A DNA stretch of 64,000 nucleotides, from NCBI RefSeq assembly GCF_001766835.1, contig NZ_LKEU01000027.1:1-64000 (forward strand), in the 5' to 3' direction. Position 1 is the stretch's first letter; the number at the start of each line of letters is the position of its first letter. Under the pieces are notes generated by a model. The model worked only from the letters and a program-made list of their open reading frames with translations. It ran no database searches and was not told the origin of the DNA. A program made the position numbers and the translations under genes. Positions 26,352 through 35,338 of the stretch are shown here, one piece after another. This DNA comes from Acetobacterium wieringae (GTDB taxonomy: Bacteria; Bacillota; Clostridia; Eubacteriales; Eubacteriaceae).

Positions 26352-26501
26352 ATGAAAATGAGCAAGGAAGATAAGATCCGGATTTTGATCGATGCTCTTG
26401 ATGCGGTGATGGTAATTCCCAACCATATCGAAGAGTCGGTTCGGGATGCATTGCGCAATGCCCTCAGAACCATTGAAAAACAAGAAGAAGCCAATGATTA
26501 G
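26352..26501 (+). CDS. 49-residue small protein upstream of a radical SAM gene
   Basis: ATG 26352 (AAAGGA upstream) to TAG 26501. The product is short, charged and helical: KMSKEDKIRILIDALDAV, then PNHIEESVRDALRNALRTIEK. I do not recognise the family. It has a plausible promoter, and its stop is nine bases before the TTG start of the radical SAM gene, so they probably form one transcript and it may act as its partner or regulator. Confidence 0.6.
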   Translation: MKMSKEDKIRILIDALDAVMVIPNHIEESVRDALRNALRTIEKQEEAND

Positions 26502-26510
26502 GAGAATAGT

Positions 26511-27629
26511 TTGAAAATATCAAAAAAAGATGCGTTGATGTGGTTTGAATTTTTTGCGATGTTGCCGGAAGATGAAGAACTGATGGCTAATCAGCAGGAA
26601 ATTGTATATGCGACCTTTGCCCAGATTGAGGCGGCCATTGATCACCGTAACGCCAAACTGAAAAAAGACATAAAAAACCTGAAATCTCTGGAGCAACGAA
26701 CCCTTTATGTTGGGGAGGAAAGCAAGTTTCCTCAGGGCTGCCGTTCCTGCCTGCTGGGGACGGGTTTAAGTGCGATCCGCAAAACCAATAAATGCAATAT
26801 CGAATGTAAATTTTGTTATAACTACGGCGAACTTGACGATATTGCCCCAGTGGGCGAAGGCTTGTGGGAAATTGGCGGCACTAAATTCTATGAAAAAGAT
26901 CTTGACCTGCTGCTCTCAATCCAACAGCATCCCACCGGGATTGCTTACGTCTTTTTAGAGCCATTTATGGAAATTGAATTGTATTATCCGGTAATTAAAA
27001 AATTCAGTGAGGCCGGTATTTATCAGCATCTTTATACCAATGGAACCCTGGCCACTGAAGAAACCTTAAAAGAACTGGGGGCATCCGGTTTAAATGAGAT
27101 CCGCTTTAATTTGGGAGCCTCCAACTGCTCCGATAAGGTGATTGAAATGATTGCGGCGGCTAAAAAATACATTGCCAAGGTGGGGATCGAAACTCCGATG
27201 ACCCCCGAATTTTTTGACGCCTTTTTCCAGAAAAAAGCCGCCATTTTGGGAACCGGACTTGATTTTATCAATTGCGCCGAGCTGCACCTGAATCCAAATA
27301 ATATTGATAACTATATGGGTGAGTTGATGTATATTGCCCGCCGGGGTTATATCTCGCCGATTTGGAGTCGTGAGTTGACCTTGAAATTGATGGCCATTGC
27401 CGATACCGAAAACTGGGATCTGGTGGTTCATGATTGTTCAAATGATACCAAGTTTGCCAGAGGGTTAAACGTAAGCGGCAAAGCGGGTATGTGGTTTGGG
27501 GCCAGCAACTATTCCTGTGAATTTTCCCGGATTCCTTACACCTTTTTCCTGCCGATTTTGCGGGATGAGGGCTTTGAATTTCTGACTGAAGAAGAACTGC
27601 CGGCGGCTTATCGGCCGTTGACAATTTAA
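26511..27629 (+). CDS. Radical SAM protein
   Basis: 372 residues. The cluster motif is CNIECKFCYNYGE (CxxxCxxC) near residue 100, preceded by CRSCLLG. IAYVFLEPFMEIELYYPVIKKFSEAGIYQHLYTNGT is the usual second strand and helix of the radical SAM barrel. The substrate is unknown. The TTG start is supported by AGGAG six bases upstream. Confidence 0.88.
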   Translation: MKISKKDALMWFEFFAMLPEDEELMANQQEIVYATFAQIEAAIDHRNAKLKKDIKNLKSLEQRTLYVGEESKFPQGCRSCLLGTGLSAIRKTNKCNIECKFCYNYGELDDIAPVGEGLWEIGGTKFYEKDLDLLLSIQQHPTGIAYVFLEPFMEIELYYPVIKKFSEAGIYQHLYTNGTLATEETLKELGASGLNEIRFNLGASNCSDKVIEMIAAAKKYIAKVGIETPMTPEFFDAFFQKKAAILGTGLDFINCAELHLNPNNIDNYMGELMYIARRGYISPIWSRELTLKLMAIADTENWDLVVHDCSNDTKFARGLNVSGKAGMWFGASNYSCEFSRIPYTFFLPILRDEGFEFLTEEELPAAYRPLTI

Positions 27630-27740
27630 AAAGGGATAATCAAGTAGCGGTGAGTAGCTGAAAAATGAACTGTCAAAGACAGTTGGTAAAAGAAAAAGCG
27701 ATGAAATTTGCAGCGCTGTATTGACCCAGGGGGAGAAAAC

Positions 27741-28688
27741 GTGACCAAATACCCAATCCATCCGGATTTTAAAAAATATGAAAAAATCAAAACACCAATT
27801 CCCGAAAGATTGTTGCCGTTAATGAATGGGGTGATTGAACGAAGTTTCAATAAACGACCGCCGGAGCCAGGGGTTCGAGAAACCCGGATAATAATTGGTG
27901 GCTATCAAAATGAACCGGTGGAGCTGATTATTTATGAGCCGGAAGCGTCAGAGGAGCGGCTGCCCTGTCTGATTTATCTTCATGGTGGTGCCTTTGTATT
28001 GAAATCGGCCGCTTTTCATAAGCGGTTGATCTGTGACTACGCCAGCCATACTCCTTGCAAGGTGGTCTTTGTGGATTACCGGCTGGCACCCCAGCATCCG
28101 TTTCCGGTTGCGCTGGAGGATTGCTATGCTGCCCTTCACTGGGTCTATCAGAATGCCGCCGAAATTGGCATCGATCCCAGTCGAATAGGGGTCGGCGGGG
28201 ACAGTGCCGGTGGCGCTCTGGCTGCCGGTCTGTGTCTGATGGCCCGGGATCGAAGGGCGCCGGCGCTTTGTTTTCAGATGCTGATTTATCCGGTTACGGA
28301 TGCCCGGCTTAATACCCATTCGATGAAAGAATACATCGATACGCCACTATGGAATGCCAGGCAGAATGAAAAGATGTGGAAACTCTATTTAAAGGATGGT
28401 TGTTCATTGGAACGGGGCTATGCATCGCCGATGGAAGCTGCTTCGTTTGTCAATTTACCGCCAGCCTATGTAGAAGTGGCAGAGTTTGATTGTCTTAGGG
28501 ATGAGGGCATTCTTTTTGCCGAGACCCTAAAAGAAAACGGAATTATGGCAGAATTGCACCAGACCAAAGGCACCATCCACGGCTTTGAAATCGCCGAAGA
28601 CAGTGCAATTGTCAGACAAAGTCTTGATAAACGGGTTGAGGCCCTGAAAAAGGCTTTTTACCACAGTGAAATCGAGCTGAACCGATGA
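27741..28688 (+). CDS. HSL-family (family IV) esterase/lipase
   Basis: 315 residues, alpha/beta hydrolase-3 fold. Motifs are LIYLHGGAFVLKS (HGG oxyanion hole), nucleophile GDSAGGALAA near residue 155, AEFDCLRDEG (catalytic Asp) and HGFEI (catalytic His). This fits esterases for short acyl esters. GTG 27741 is chosen because GGGGGAG lies six bases before it; an upstream in-frame TTG (27708) has no good site. Confidence 0.87.
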   Translation: MTKYPIHPDFKKYEKIKTPIPERLLPLMNGVIERSFNKRPPEPGVRETRIIIGGYQNEPVELIIYEPEASEERLPCLIYLHGGAFVLKSAAFHKRLICDYASHTPCKVVFVDYRLAPQHPFPVALEDCYAALHWVYQNAAEIGIDPSRIGVGGDSAGGALAAGLCLMARDRRAPALCFQMLIYPVTDARLNTHSMKEYIDTPLWNARQNEKMWKLYLKDGCSLERGYASPMEAASFVNLPPAYVEVAEFDCLRDEGILFAETLKENGIMAELHQTKGTIHGFEIAEDSAIVRQSLDKRVEALKKAFYHSEIELNR

Positions 28689-28715
28689 TGCTGAAACAGG
28701 TTTGCTGCGGTCACA

Positions 28716-29558
28716 TTATTCCCTGATCCACGAAAAGACGTATTCCAGGTGCTGCGGTAAGGTCAGTTCCGGCGCAGCAGTGGTGACAAAATGCCCGTTG
28801 ATGTTGCCTTCCTGGGTGGCAAAATCAAAGTGGGCCGCAGCAATGCCCAAGTCAACCCGCTGGATATCGTAGGCAAAGGCCTTACTATAGCCCGGTTCTT
28901 TTGCCTCATAAAAATGACAGTTACCATCGAGTAAGACAATCCGCCAGGGCTGTTTATTGGAGGCCGATGGCCCTAACCGGACCATTTCCAGAGCAAAGGC
29001 CAGATCGCCAGCGGTTGCTTCGGTCAGTGGGGTCTGAAAATCATCCTTAAAAAACAATTGCGGCCAGTTTTTACGTTGATCGGCCTTGATTAGTTTACGC
29101 ATTGCTTTTTCTTTAAAATGCTTGTGTTCGGCAGCGTAGCCATAGGGGCTGATAATCGGAAAAAGTTCACCGTCATCGATGTGCATTGCCGTAGAAAAAC
29201 TGCGGCGGTCAAAGGTGCCCCCTAACCAGCAGCTGCCAAGACCCTGATCAGCCAGATAAAGAACCAGGGCTTCAAATTCATACCCCAGCGCTTCCAGTGC
29301 CATGGGTTCCGGGGTAATTGTTGCACCAATATAGTGACTAGCACCCTTGATGACCCCGTAGGTGCCAAGCTTTTGGCTGGTTTGGTTGGCTTTAATATCA
29401 AGGGTGTGAAAGGTGACAGTTGGGCCAAAAGGATTATGCAACGTCTTAATAAAAGCTGCAATGGCGCTTATTTTATCCGCTTCAATGACTCGTTCCTGAT
29501 AATTTCGGACGCTATAGCGTTTTTTTACGGTTTCTTCAACTGGAAATTTAATCTTCAT
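28716..29558 (-). CDS. Nitroreductase family protein (TM1586 type)
   Basis: 280 residues. The opening VEETVKKRYSVRNYQERVIEADK is the FMN-binding nitroreductase start. The second half (GPSASNKQPWRIVLL, then YDIQRVDLGIAAAHFDFA) fits a two-domain TM1586-like nitroreductase, in which the usual dimer is fused into one chain. Predicted FMN- and NAD(P)H-dependent; substrate unknown. ATG 29558 is chosen for AAGGAG just upstream. Confidence 0.85.
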   Translation of the reverse strand: MKIKFPVEETVKKRYSVRNYQERVIEADKISAIAAFIKTLHNPFGPTVTFHTLDIKANQTSQKLGTYGVIKGASHYIGATITPEPMALEALGYEFEALVLYLADQGLGSCWLGGTFDRRSFSTAMHIDDGELFPIISPYGYAAEHKHFKEKAMRKLIKADQRKNWPQLFFKDDFQTPLTEATAGDLAFALEMVRLGPSASNKQPWRIVLLDGNCHFYEAKEPGYSKAFAYDIQRVDLGIAAAHFDFATQEGNINGHFVTTAAPELTLPQHLEYVFSWIRE

Positions 29559-29780
29559 GATGATTCTCCTTCGAATAATGATCCATCCATAGGCGTTTGA
29601 CAAACGGAATGCAGCATTTGCAGTACGTTCGTCATTGCCTGAAATACAAAACAGACAATATTTTAGACAATTATATTTTACACAACATAAATAGCGATTG
29701 TCAATGACAATCGCCGGTTTTTAAGCAGCAAGAAGTTCTGAATTTTTTAAGCCAGCCATCAGGTTGGTTAGGAGGGCAAA

Positions 29781-30857
29781 TTATTTTGTTTTGTCCTGCA
29801 GTTTTTTTAATGCAGAAATAAAAAAGTCGGGATGTTCATAGTGGATGTCATGGCCGGACTTAATGGTCATGGTTTCGCAATTGGAGAGGCAAGCCTGAAC
29901 CTTTTCGGCATCGGCATCGCTATTGGCGGCATACAAAACGCCATCCTGACCGTAATTCGTTTCGGCTTTGAGATAAATCGTCGGACTTGGAATCGCTTTT
30001 AGCAGGGTTTCCTGATCGATCCCATGCATCCATGAACCGTCGTAAAAGGCTTCTCCAAAGGCCAGATCATAATGATCAATGGTGTTCATTAACCGCATCC
30101 AGGAATAGGGAATCCAGAAAATTCGGGGCCCCTGGTCGGGGTGCTCTTGGCGGAATGTTTCGACGGCTAGAACCACCCGTTCTTTCAGACCACCAAAAAG
30201 GGACGTCATGTAACCATTTTTAAAATAGTATACAACAAAATCGGTTTCCTCTGTTTGGTTTAGAAAGCTGTGAATGGTCATAAAGGTATCTTTCCAGGCG
30301 AAGCAGCCAGCACCTTCTTGCATTTCCGCTGGCGTGACGGAAAAGAGCGGGGGATCTTCAAGAACCAGGCCGCTAACCCGTGTGGGTGCGTTGGCGCCTA
30401 GCCAGGCCGCCAGAATACCGCCAGAAGAATGACCGGATACGAAGCATTTTTCACCGATGACATGATCCATAAACCAGATTAGCGCTTGGCCATTTACCGC
30501 GCAGGAATAAAGCGCCGGATCATGACTGGATTGACCGTGGCCAAAGCAATCCACTGCAAAGACATGATAGTTCTTCGACAATTTAGGCAGAACTGCCGCA
30601 TAATCCTCCCAGGATACGCCTTGACCGTGGATTAACAGCAGAGCGAGGCCGTTATCTGGGCCCTCACCATAATTAATAACCGAACCACTATCAAGCGTGA
30701 CTGTTTGCTCGGTAAAGCCGGCGGCGAGGGTTTGTTTGAGATAGCGATCATCGTTCGGATGTAAGTTGCTGTAAAAAAAATAACCAAGGGCAACGGCAAT
30801 GCCGATTACCACAAATACCAGAACAATCAGGGCTAGTTGCATTTTTTTAATCTTCAC
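29781..30857 (-). CDS. Membrane-anchored alpha/beta hydrolase
   Basis: 358 residues. One N-terminal transmembrane helix (about residues 6-30, ALIVLVFVVIGIAVALGYFF) anchors an extracellular hydrolase domain: LLLIHGQGVSWEDY, VDCFGHGQSS, nucleophile GHSSGGILAAW, and a final His in SGHDIHYEHP. GTG 30857 (or ATG 30842) overlaps the end of the upstream XRE-AbrB gene, with AAGGA nearby, so the two are translationally coupled and the regulator probably governs this hydrolase. Confidence 0.83.
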   Translation of the reverse strand: MKIKKMQLALIVLVFVVIGIAVALGYFFYSNLHPNDDRYLKQTLAAGFTEQTVTLDSGSVINYGEGPDNGLALLLIHGQGVSWEDYAAVLPKLSKNYHVFAVDCFGHGQSSHDPALYSCAVNGQALIWFMDHVIGEKCFVSGHSSGGILAAWLGANAPTRVSGLVLEDPPLFSVTPAEMQEGAGCFAWKDTFMTIHSFLNQTEETDFVVYYFKNGYMTSLFGGLKERVVLAVETFRQEHPDQGPRIFWIPYSWMRLMNTIDHYDLAFGEAFYDGSWMHGIDQETLLKAIPSPTIYLKAETNYGQDGVLYAANSDADAEKVQACLSNCETMTIKSGHDIHYEHPDFFISALKKLQDKTK

Positions 30858-31314
30858 TTTCGTTGTCCTTCGCGGTTTGATCGGCATTGTTCAAACTTTG
30901 TTTGACAAATTCAAACTGACTGATGAATTGATTGGTATCAATCAGGGCCAGACCGCCCTGATTTTCATCACCTAAAATCATCAGACTATCGCCGGGGTTG
31001 ATCTGGAAGATGTCCCGGGCTTTTTTGGGGATGACAATCTGTCCCCGTTCACCGACAATCACCGTGCCAAAAACGTGTTTGCCTTTTGGCGGTAGGGGTA
31101 CGCCAACTGTTTCAATACCGTTGACGAGGGTATCAAGGGAAATGTTATAAAGCGCTGCCAGGGCAATGCATTTATTCATATCCGGTAAGCTTTCACCGTT
31201 TTCCCATTTAGCAACGGATTGTCGGGAAACGGCGATCTTCTCAGCCACATCTTCTTGCGTGTACTGATGGGTTTTTCGCAGGGTCTGCAAATTCATACTT
31301 ATCATATTTTTCAT
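30847..31314 (-). CDS. XRE helix-turn-helix fused to an AbrB/SpoVT swapped-hairpin domain
   Basis: 155 residues. The HTH_3 domain (LRKTHQYTQEDVAEKIAVSRQSVAKWENGESLPD) is followed by an AbrB-type beta-hairpin domain (VIVGERGQIVIPKKARDIFQINPGDSLMIL) near residues 85-115 and an acidic tail. Two DNA-binding folds in one chain is a combination seen in a Firmicute regulator group. ATG 31314 follows AGGTGG. It precedes and overlaps the hydrolase gene. Confidence 0.87.
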   Translation of the reverse strand: MKNMISMNLQTLRKTHQYTQEDVAEKIAVSRQSVAKWENGESLPDMNKCIALAALYNISLDTLVNGIETVGVPLPPKGKHVFGTVIVGERGQIVIPKKARDIFQINPGDSLMILGDENQGGLALIDTNQFISQFEFVKQSLNNADQTAKDNESED

Positions 31315-31404
31315 ATTTTCACCACCTGAGCTTATTCTACCAGTTTTCCGCAACGACATCCATCAATTGATGTTAACACAATGGTGCAAAAAATGTCAGC
31401 TTTG

Positions 31405-31451
31405 GTTGCTTTATGCAACGTCGTCACATTGTATTCACAATGAAAACGACG
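31405..31451. promoter_or_regulatory. Two adjoining hairpins upstream of the XRE-AbrB gene
   Basis: GTTGC-tttat-GCAAC (31405-31419) directly joins a nested hairpin: CGTCGT, then CATTGT-attc-ACAATG, then ACGACG (31419-31451). They lie about 90-140 bases before the XRE-AbrB start. They could be an operator for that regulator. Confidence 0.45.
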
Positions 31452-31778
31452 GGTGAGAACAATCAGTGATAAAAGATAGCAAGAATGGTCAAAATAAAAC
31501 GTTCAAAATCTGAGAAAATACCAAAGGAAAAATAAGGAGGGTGATGTGGATAAGCCTAGACAGAATACACACTTGTAACTGAGGGCTTCGCTTATCATCA
31601 TGTGCTTCGATACAATAGTGAAGAGTGCTTTAGAAAAAAAGATTGAAGGTCATCTTCAGTTAAATTAAAATGGAATAGGAAAGGCGGGAAAGAAATGAAA
31701 TGTTGCATTGTAAAGGCCGGAATAGATTTGAAAATTTATTAAACAAGTAAATCTATTAAACGATTAGGAGGATTTGAA
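31452..31778. other. Intergenic region with possible short leader peptides
   Basis: No gene of normal size. AAGGAGGGTG at 31532 precedes tiny frames of 10-12 codons (GTG at 31545 and ATG at 31543). A 15-codon frame with a better layout lies at 31695-31742. The rest is AT-rich. Confidence 0.4.
31695..31742 (+). CDS. Possible 15-residue leader peptide before the Vat-like gene
   Basis: ATG 31695 after AAAGGCGGGAAAG runs 15 codons (MKCCIVKAGIDLKIY) to TAA 31740, 36 bases before the acetyltransferase. Antibiotic-resistance genes that act on ribosome-targeting drugs often carry such leaders. Evidence is limited to position and ribosome binding site. Confidence 0.25.
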   Translation: MKCCIVKAGIDLKIY

Positions 31779-32402
31779 ATGTCTATTCCGGGAAAAACCT
31801 ATCCGCGGACTGGTGATACTCAGACCATTTATCTGAATGCTGTTATTACTAATCCCAACATTAAGATTGGTGATTATACCATCTATAATGATTTTATAAA
31901 TAATCCCATTGATTTTGAAAAAAATAATGTGTTATATCATTACCCGATCAATCAGGACCAATTGATTATTGGTAAATTCTGTTCTATTGCCTGCGGTGCA
32001 AAGTTTGTTTTTACCAGTGCCAATCATACCTTGAAATCGCTGTCGACTTATCCATTTCCTTTGTTCTGGGAAGAATATGGCCTTGAACAGAAAGCGGTTA
32101 CCCAAGCCTGGGATAAAAAAGGTGATATTGTGATTGGAAATGATGTCTGGATTGGCTATGAAGCCGTTATAATGTCGGGAGTCCATATTGGTGATGGCGC
32201 AATCATTGGAACCAGAGCCGTTGTCACAAAAGATGTGGAGCCCTATACAATCGTTGGTGGAGTACCCGCAAAGCTAATTAAAAAACGATTCGACGATGAA
32301 ACAATTAAAAGACTGCAGTCGCTTTGCTGGTGGGACTGGAATAAGCAACAACTGCGTGAAAAATTAAATGATATTATGTGCGGGAAGATCGATCAATTAT
32401 AA
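31779..32402 (+). CDS. CatB/Vat-type xenobiotic O-acetyltransferase
   Basis: 207 residues, left-handed beta-helix acetyltransferase. The hexapeptide turns IGKFCSIACGAKFVF, IGNDVWIGYEAVIM and IGDGAIIGTRAVVTKD are visible, with the catalytic-loop His in TSANHTLKSLSTYPF. PYTIVGGVPAKLIKKRF is the usual C-terminus. The family includes streptogramin (Vat) and chloramphenicol (CatB) acetyltransferases, but many chromosomal members have no proven drug substrate. AGGAGG precedes ATG 31779. Confidence 0.88.
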   Translation: MSIPGKTYPRTGDTQTIYLNAVITNPNIKIGDYTIYNDFINNPIDFEKNNVLYHYPINQDQLIIGKFCSIACGAKFVFTSANHTLKSLSTYPFPLFWEEYGLEQKAVTQAWDKKGDIVIGNDVWIGYEAVIMSGVHIGDGAIIGTRAVVTKDVEPYTIVGGVPAKLIKKRFDDETIKRLQSLCWWDWNKQQLREKLNDIMCGKIDQL

Positions 32403-32474
32403 AGTGGTACAGAAAAAACTGAATGTCAACATGGTATTTCATATAGAAAAAATTAGTAATTTGAAGGAGGTTTC

Positions 32475-33044
32475 ATGATGAAAAATGTAATAAAAGAATT
32501 GCCCTCAGAACAGCGTGAAAAGCTACTCAACCTTTTGAGTCTCCGTTTTGAGAAAAATATGAACCGTCATCCAGGTCTAACTTGGGCTGAGATTCAGGAA
32601 AAACTGGAAGTTAAACCAGAAAAGCTTTGGTCACTCAATGAAATGGAAGAAACCGGCGGTGAACCGGATGTAGTCGGCTATGATCAGGATGCGAAGGAAT
32701 ACATTTTTTATGATTGCTCTGAAGAAAGTCCAAAAGGCCGTAGAAATGTTTGTTACGACCGTGAAGGATTGGATTCACGGAAAGAACATAAGCCGGAAAA
32801 TAGCGCCATTGATATGGCAACCGCCATGGACATTGAGCTATTAACTGAAGAACAATACCGGGAATTACAGAAACTGGGGAGTTTTGATACGAAAACGTCA
32901 AGCTGGCTAAAAACACCGGTTGAGATCAGAAAACATGGTGGTGCGCTTTTTGGCGATCGTCGTTATGATCACGTTTTTGTCTATCACAACAGCGCACCTT
33001 CTTATTATGGGGTAAGAGGCTTTCGTGGGATGCTAAGAGTCTGA
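32475..33044 (+). CDS. DUF4256 family protein
   Basis: 189 residues matching DUF4256 from end to end: RFEKNMNRHPGLTWAEIQEKL at the start, GGEPDVVGYD and YIFYDCSEESPKGRRNVCYDREGL in the middle, and a C-terminus reading FVYHNSAPSYYGVRGFRG. Cytosolic; function unknown. AAGGAGG precedes ATG 32475. Confidence 0.87.
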   Translation: MMKNVIKELPSEQREKLLNLLSLRFEKNMNRHPGLTWAEIQEKLEVKPEKLWSLNEMEETGGEPDVVGYDQDAKEYIFYDCSEESPKGRRNVCYDREGLDSRKEHKPENSAIDMATAMDIELLTEEQYRELQKLGSFDTKTSSWLKTPVEIRKHGGALFGDRRYDHVFVYHNSAPSYYGVRGFRGMLRV

Positions 33045-33280
33045 CTTTGAACAGATGGTTTCCGAAGAAACGGATTTATGGGCATGAGCATCACAAAAAC
33101 ATTTGTCGAAGCAGTTTATATAGTGCAAAAAAATCGACATATATTCTTATAATGAAAATATTTAATGGTGATTAAATAATAACAACTTATTGCTTCTTTC
33201 AAAAACCCTAGAAACAAGCGTCCTTGCGGGATCAAATAAATCCCTTAAAAAATTCTTTTGTAAAAAATATTTCAAAAGTG

Positions 33281-33309
33281 GTTCCAAAAGCCTTCGAAAG
33301 GTGTATAAT
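33281..33309 (+). promoter_or_regulatory. Promoter of the aldolase gene
   Basis: TATAAT at 33304-33309 with a weak -35 (GTTCCA, 33281-33286) 17 bases upstream, about 34 bases before ATG 33343. Confidence 0.5.
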
Positions 33310-33342
33310 ACATTTGAGCATAAAATAAGCGGAGGTGTATTG

Positions 33343-34230
33343 ATGAATATGTTACAGTTGGAACGGATGAAAAATGACAACGGTTTTATTGCCGCCCTGG
33401 ATCAAAGCGGAGGCAGCACACCAAAAGCGCTGGCAATTTATGGCATTCCCAAAGAAGCTTATGCGGATGAAGCACAGATGTTTCAAATGGTCCATGAAAT
33501 GCGATCACGAATAATGAAAAGTTCTGCCTTTACCAAAGAGCGAATTCTGGCAGCGATCCTGTTTGAAAAAACAATGGATTTAAAAGTGGATGACAAGTAT
33601 AGTGCCGATTATCTTTGGGATGTTAAAGGAATCGTACCGATATTAAAAGTGGATAAAGGTCTACTGGATTTGGAAAATGGCGTTCAGTTAATGAAGCCGA
33701 TTACTGATCTTGAAGCCCTGCTGGCCCGGGCCAAAGAACGGCATATCTTTGGAACCAAAATGCGGTCCGTTATCAAAGAAGCCAATCCAACCGGCATTAA
33801 AGCCATTGTTGATCAACAATTTGAAGTCGGGCGAGCCATCGTGGCGGCCGGTTTTATTCCAATTCTGGAGCCGGAAGTGGATATTCATACTCCCAACAAG
33901 GCAGAAGCGGAAGCGATTCTCAAGCAGGAAATTCTTGAACATCTGAAAGCGCTGGATCCAAGTTGTCAGATCATGTTTAAGCTGACCATTCCCGACGTTG
34001 ATAATTTTTATCAGGAGGTAATTGCCCATCCGAATGTCGTTAGAACGGTTGCCTTATCCGGCGGGTATTCCCGGGAAGAGTCCAACATCAAACTGACTAA
34101 AAATCCGAAACTGATTGCCAGTTTCTCAAGAGCTCTGACCGAAGGTCTCAATGTTGGTCAGAGTGATGCAGAATTTGACAAGGTATTAGATGAATCGATC
34201 CAATCGATTTATGAAGCTTCGATTAAATAG
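33343..34230 (+). CDS. fda: Class I fructose-bisphosphate aldolase
   Basis: 295 residues, Schiff-base (metal-independent) aldolase of the short bacterial type found in Staphylococcus and Clostridia. It splits fructose 1,6-bisphosphate in glycolysis or joins the trioses in gluconeogenesis. ALDQSGGSTPKAL opens the barrel; IPILEPEVDI, IMFKLTIPD (the Lys is the likely Schiff-base residue) and VALSGGYSREESN follow. ATG 33343 is chosen because GGAGGT lies six bases upstream and TATAAT at 33304; longer in-frame starts lie upstream of the promoter. Confidence 0.92.
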   Translation: MNMLQLERMKNDNGFIAALDQSGGSTPKALAIYGIPKEAYADEAQMFQMVHEMRSRIMKSSAFTKERILAAILFEKTMDLKVDDKYSADYLWDVKGIVPILKVDKGLLDLENGVQLMKPITDLEALLARAKERHIFGTKMRSVIKEANPTGIKAIVDQQFEVGRAIVAAGFIPILEPEVDIHTPNKAEAEAILKQEILEHLKALDPSCQIMFKLTIPDVDNFYQEVIAHPNVVRTVALSGGYSREESNIKLTKNPKLIASFSRALTEGLNVGQSDAEFDKVLDESIQSIYEASIK

Positions 34231-34260
34231 ATGACGGGATTCTGAATTATCAGTGATAAG

Positions 34261-34288
34261 AGAGCGTAGTGTAACACGCTCTTTTTTT
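34261..34288 (+). terminator. Rho-independent terminator after the aldolase
   Basis: AGAGCGT (34261-34267) pairs with ACGCTCT (34275-34281), followed by a run of T. Confidence 0.85.
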
Positions 34289-34431
34289 GATCGATTTAAA
34301 AAGCAAAAAGGACGTTTTGTTTGTCAGCTCAGAAACAACATGTTACAATAAATAAACAATCGGTAGTCGTTGTTTATGTGTAAAAGCCAAACAGCGAAGA
34401 TGTGACAAAAAAACAAAACTGGAGGCTGAAG

Positions 34432-34791
34432 ATGAATGATCTGTTGCTATTATGTGGCGCTATGCTTATCGTCGTGTATTTGATCATATTATCGAGGACA
34501 ATAAAAAATATTGAGCCATCAATTAGACTGTCAAATGCCTTTGTGGCAGTGGCCTGTTTATTGATCTGTTTTTCACATTCGGGTTATATAAATTTTATCA
34601 TGCTGCCGTGGGAAATCATTAGTATCAGGACCGTTTTTTTTAATTTTGGACTGGTTGCTTTCCTGGTCGGACTGTTTATCATGTTTGTCGAACTGCTTAA
34701 AGATCCATTGTTTAAGTATTCACCATATGTTGTTATCGTTGGCCTAAGTTTATTGACGATGTATGCCAAAATTGCCATACCATTCGGCTGA
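34432..34791 (+). CDS. Small four-helix membrane protein, unknown
   Basis: 119 residues, mostly hydrophobic, with about four membrane helices (about 2-20, 33-50, 62-85, 95-113). I do not recognise a family. ATG 34432 follows GGAGG by eight bases; an upstream GTG (34402) is less likely. It is flanked by the aldolase terminator and a DUF3795 gene, so neither neighbour informs its role. Confidence 0.65.
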   Translation: MNDLLLLCGAMLIVVYLIILSRTIKNIEPSIRLSNAFVAVACLLICFSHSGYINFIMLPWEIISIRTVFFNFGLVAFLVGLFIMFVELLKDPLFKYSPYVVIVGLSLLTMYAKIAIPFG

Positions 34792-34885
34792 TAGCCATTG
34801 GCATTTAGTTTGCTTCAAATGATTTCATGTTTACAAGGCAATGTTTTATAGAAAATTGTGCGATGAATAATGAGAGGTGTTCGTG

Positions 34886-35338
34886 ATGGAAGAAAACCTG
34901 ATTGCCCCCTGCGGTATGAATTGCAGCTTATGTGTCGCCTATCAAATGAAAAAGTATGATTTAAAAAAACAGGGTTTTAATCGGAAATACTGCCCCGGCT
35001 GTATTCCAAGGGGTGAAAACTGCACCCATATGGGTGACAGCTGTGAGCTTTTAAAAAATGGGCAGGTTCGTTTTTGTTATGAATGTCGTGATTTCCCCTG
35101 TAAGCGCCTAAAGGGCCTTGATAAGCGTTATCGGACCAAATATCATATGAGTATGATTGAAAACCTGAAGGCGCTGCAGAAAAATGGAATGGCGGCGTTT
35201 CTAAAAAGCGAAACAAAGCGGTGGGCATGTCCTAAATGTGGGGAACCAATTTGCTGTCATAATGGGCTCTGTCTGCAGTGTGATCTTGAGACTTTGCGAA
35301 AAAATAAACGCTACCGCTGGAATGAGGAGGAAAGATAA
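34886..35338 (+). CDS. DUF3795 cysteine-rich protein (second copy)
   Basis: 150 residues, opening with the family motif LIAPCGMNCSLCVAYQ. Cysteines follow in YCPGCIPRGENC, CELLKNG, CYECRDFPC and a C-terminal ribbon, CPKCGEPICCHNGLCLQC. It is clearly distinct from the 17005 copy, with a longer C-terminal metal site. AGAGGTG precedes ATG 34886. The GNAT gene begins on the base after its stop, so the two are coupled. Confidence 0.85.
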   Translation: MEENLIAPCGMNCSLCVAYQMKKYDLKKQGFNRKYCPGCIPRGENCTHMGDSCELLKNGQVRFCYECRDFPCKRLKGLDKRYRTKYHMSMIENLKALQKNGMAAFLKSETKRWACPKCGEPICCHNGLCLQCDLETLRKNKRYRWNEEER

